A DNA stretch of 16,817 nt from Ruminococcus sp. UBA3286 (GTDB lineage Bacteria > Bacillota > Clostridia > Oscillospirales > Ruminococcaceae): positions 1 to 16,817 of the forward strand of contig DETO01000151.1 in assembly GCA_002362135.1 (NCBI GenBank). Direction: 5' to 3'. This document shows, piece by piece, positions 15,104 to 16,817 of this stretch; within the stretch, counting starts at the first letter, position 1; the number at the start of each line of letters is the position of its first letter. The notes under the pieces are model-generated. The model made no database searches and was not told the origin of the DNA. It was given only the letters and a program-made list of their open reading frames with translations. A program made the translations under genes and the position numbers.

Positions 15104-15179
15104 TGGAGCTAATGACCCGATTCGAACGGGCGACCTGCTCATTACGAGTGAGCTGCTCTACCAACTGAGCCACAGTAGC
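15104..15179 (-). tRNA. tRNA-Thr (anticodon CGU)
   Basis: A 76-base cloverleaf reading right to left: acceptor GCTACTG / CATTAGC, D stem GCTC/GAGC, anticodon stem GCTCA/TGAGC with loop CTCGTAA (anticodon CGT, codon ACG), variable loop AGGTC, T arm GCCCG-TTCGAAT-CGGGT, discriminator T and encoded CCA. Position 5-68 of the acceptor is a C-U mismatch; a G there would pair. The 3' part is duplicated at 15008-15030 and the anticodon arm at 15243-15259. Confidence 0.9.
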
Positions 15180-15242
15180 ATAATTATTTAATTTTATTTT
15201 GTAAGGCTTGATCCGCTGCCATGTCGCTTTATAGACAACTCA

Positions 15243-15259
15243 CGACCTGCTCATTACGA
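15243..15259 (-). repeat. 17-base copy of tRNA-Thr anticodon arm
   Basis: CGACCTGCTCATTACGA is identical to 15131-15147 inside tRNA-Thr and in the same orientation; the match continues as 19 of 20 to 15262. No other tRNA structure surrounds it. It may be a second attachment-site remnant. Confidence 0.65.
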
Positions 15260-15319
15260 ATGCGTACTTTATCGATTGATTATATTATAAAGTATATATT
15301 CACTGTCGTGACGCCACCC

Positions 15320-15373
15320 TCAGGTGCCAGTCTTCGTAAGGAGGTGCAGGTTCAACTCCTGTTATCCGCACCA
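15320..15373 (+). pseudogene. 3' half of tRNA-Leu (CAG), broken at the anticodon loop
   Basis: From about 15320 the sequence reads as tRNA-Leu: anticodon-loop TCAGGT, 3' anticodon stem GCCAG, a type II variable arm CTTC-GTAA-GGAG, T arm GCAGG-TTCAACT-CCTGT, 3' acceptor TATCCGC, A and CCA. The matching 5' half (acceptor GCGGATA, D arm, 5' anticodon stem CTGGC) is absent; only a GACGC (15310-15314) hints at it. The break lies in the anticodon loop, a common integrase crossover site. It cannot give a functional tRNA as it stands. Confidence 0.75.
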
Positions 15374-15380
15374 ACGACAA

Positions 15381-15417
15381 AAAAAGGCTGTAAGTATTTG
15401 ATTGCTTACAGTCTTTT
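15381..15417. terminator. Bidirectional terminator
   Basis: The stem GGCTGTAAG / CTTACAGTC (15386-15394, 15405-15413; one G-U) has four Ts after it on the plus strand, and a run of Ts on the minus strand complementary to the As before 15386. It would stop the tRNA-Leu remnant's transcript and the serine recombinase. Confidence 0.8.
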
Positions 15418-15421
15418 AAAT

Positions 15422-16817
15422 TTATGCACTTTCTAACTGATTTTCCAATGTAATAGGCATACTTGATATGTTGTTAAAATCCCCATTCATCTCGAATTTG
15501 ATATCAAGGCTTTTATCCTCATTCTGATGAATCAGAATTTTATTAACAAGCATTCTGAGATTCACATCTGAAATTTTGCCCTCGGATAAGATTTCATCAA
15601 GTATCTGAGTTGTATTTTTCAGATGTTCTTTTCGCTGCTTACAGACCTTATCATATTCTCTGAGTTCCGCTATCTTTTTTTCAAGAGCAGCTATTTCTTC
15701 CTCACGCTTAGCAATCATACTGTTATAGATTGAAGCGTGTTCACGATCGCCGATTCGTTCTATAATCAAATCTTCAATCTGCTGTCTAAGCGATAGAATT
15801 TTATCATTATTCTGCTGAATCTGTTGCTCATACAAAGGCTTCTTTCTGAGCCAATCTCTGACAATTTTATCGTACTTATCGCTCTCTGCCAAGATGCTAT
15901 CTCTAAGTGATTTCACCTCATTTTCCACAAGCTCGTCAAGCTGATTCTCTCTTATGGTGTGTGGAGTGCAGTATTCCTTACCATAGCGATGATTACTATT
16001 GCAAGTATAGTCAACGTATTCATTGCCACGCCATTTTCGTGTTCGTGCAGTAAATCCCGAACCGCAATCAGCACATTTTATTAGTCCTGCGTATCGATGA
16101 AGTTTACGACCGTTTTGCGAACGTGGATTGATTTTTGAACGCTGTTCCAGTAAAAACTGCGCCTGTTTCCAAGTTGTTTCGTCAATGATAGGCTCGCAGA
16201 AATTCTCGTGTCGATACTGTTCATCCTGCGGTATGAATGTTTTAGTTTTGTAGATTTTTGATGTAACCGTCTTATGATTTACCATCGTACCGATGTAAAG
16301 TTCGTTAGTCAGAATACGCTTTACGGCGGTTTGAACCCATAAGTATTTTTTTGAAATATCAGGTTTCCAGTCGGCAAGTTTCCGATTGAAATAATAATCA
16401 GGCGATCTGATACCGTCAGCATTCATCTTTTTGGCAATGGTAGTCAGTCCGTATCCGTCAACGTAAAGTCTGAATACTTCACGCACTATCCATGCCGTTT
16501 CTTCATCAATTTTCACTTCATTAATGTTGCGATCAAGGTAGTAACCAAGCGGCAGTGTGAGAACCAGACCTTTGCTTTTCTGTTTCTGACGCATTCCAGC
16601 CTTGACCTTTTTGCTAATATCCTTGGCATAAAAATCATTGAAAATCTGCTTGAATCCAATCATCAGATCATCGTTTTCATTGGCAGAATCAATGCCTTCG
16701 GTAACGGAATATACCCTTACATTGTTCTGTCGCAGATGATCGATAAACAGTTCAGTTTGGGTACGATGTCTGCCCAGTCTGCTCAGATCCTTGACCAGAA
16801 CAACATCTATTTTGCTA
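15422..16817 (-). CDS. Large serine recombinase (partial, 5' end beyond window)
   Basis: Minus-strand site-specific recombinase of the large serine family; 464 residues are visible and the frame stays open to the right edge, so the start and catalytic serine lie outside. The visible resolvase domain has the KDLSRLGRHR motif (~50 residues before the in-frame ATG at 16663, which is therefore not the true start). Then come the Recombinase domain (KGLVLTLPLGYYLDRN... to EPIIDETTW), a zinc ribbon with CADCGSGF and two later cysteines (CNSNH, YCTPH), and a long coiled coil (~110 residues before the last segment). The family excises or integrates mobile elements by serine-linked double-strand exchange. 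The stop is 5 bases from a bidirectional terminator and ~50 bases from the tRNA-Leu remnant. Confidence 0.95.
   Translation of the reverse strand, partial: SKIDVVLVKDLSRLGRHRTQTELFIDHLRQNNVRVYSVTEGIDSANENDDLMIGFKQIFNDFYAKDISKKVKAGMRQKQKSKGLVLTLPLGYYLDRNINEVKIDEETAWIVREVFRLYVDGYGLTTIAKKMNADGIRSPDYYFNRKLADWKPDISKKYLWVQTAVKRILTNELYIGTMVNHKTVTSKIYKTKTFIPQDEQYRHENFCEPIIDETTWKQAQFLLEQRSKINPRSQNGRKLHRYAGLIKCADCGSGFTARTRKWRGNEYVDYTCNSNHRYGKEYCTPHTIRENQLDELVENEVKSLRDSILAESDKYDKIVRDWLRKKPLYEQQIQQNNDKILSLRQQIEDLIIERIGDREHASIYNSMIAKREEEIAALEKKIAELREYDKVCKQRKEHLKNTTQILDEILSEGKISDVNLRMLVNKILIHQNEDKSLDIKFEMNGDFNNISSMPITLENQLESA

Noticed and set aside
15221..15436. Plus-strand 71-codon frame over the tRNA debris
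   Set aside because: It runs through the tRNA-Thr copy, the tRNA-Leu half and a terminator and has no ribosome binding site or protein character.
16663..16663. ATG at 16663 (minus) as the start of the serine recombinase
   Set aside because: The frame continues upstream to the window edge and encodes the conserved resolvase motif KDLSRLGR, so the true start is beyond the window.

Overview
The window looks like a chromosomal segment of a Gram-positive gut-type Clostridia, most likely Oscillospiraceae/Ruminococcus-like. The clues are strong AGGAGG-type ribosome binding sites, several TTG starts, a YtaF-type sporulation membrane protein, a UgpC/MsmK-type sugar-ABC ATPase, a PepV/Sapep-type dipeptidase and a DUF4830 protein. 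This is inferred from gene content; no database search was possible.

Bases 1-9936 are ordinary core chromosome. A small YcxB-like membrane protein and gyrA (both with TTG starts behind excellent Shine-Dalgarno sequences) are followed by a membrane-anchored metallophosphoesterase. That gene converges on ytaF with only two bases between the stop codons. A ~200-bp nested palindromic element (4822-5022) separates ytaF from a DUF4830 gene. Then come a divergently placed RsuA-type pseudouridine synthase, ugpC with a clean promoter and terminator, an M20 dipeptidase that appears to carry a ~60-residue insertion, an intergenic region rich in DnaA-box-like 9-mers, and a small acidic lipoprotein with its own terminator.

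Bases 10037-12104 (minus strand) hold an ECF sigma factor and its membrane partner, a probable anti-sigma factor with a large extracytoplasmic domain. The two genes overlap by 62 bases. Upstream of them, on the same strand, lies a 30-codon hydrophobic ORF whose start codon is in the loop of a G-U-containing hairpin.

Bases ~12360-16817 are an AT-richer accessory region and a likely integration hotspot. It holds an Abi-family 3' remnant, a HIRAN-domain fragment fused to a 5'-truncated XRE regulator, and an intact tyrosine integrase. These are followed by a tRNA cluster: tRNA-Thr(CGU) with partial direct-repeat copies on both sides, and the 3' half of a tRNA-Leu(CAG) broken at the anticodon loop. 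A large serine recombinase runs off the right edge. Two unrelated recombinases face each other across the tRNA debris, so more than one mobile element has probably used this site.
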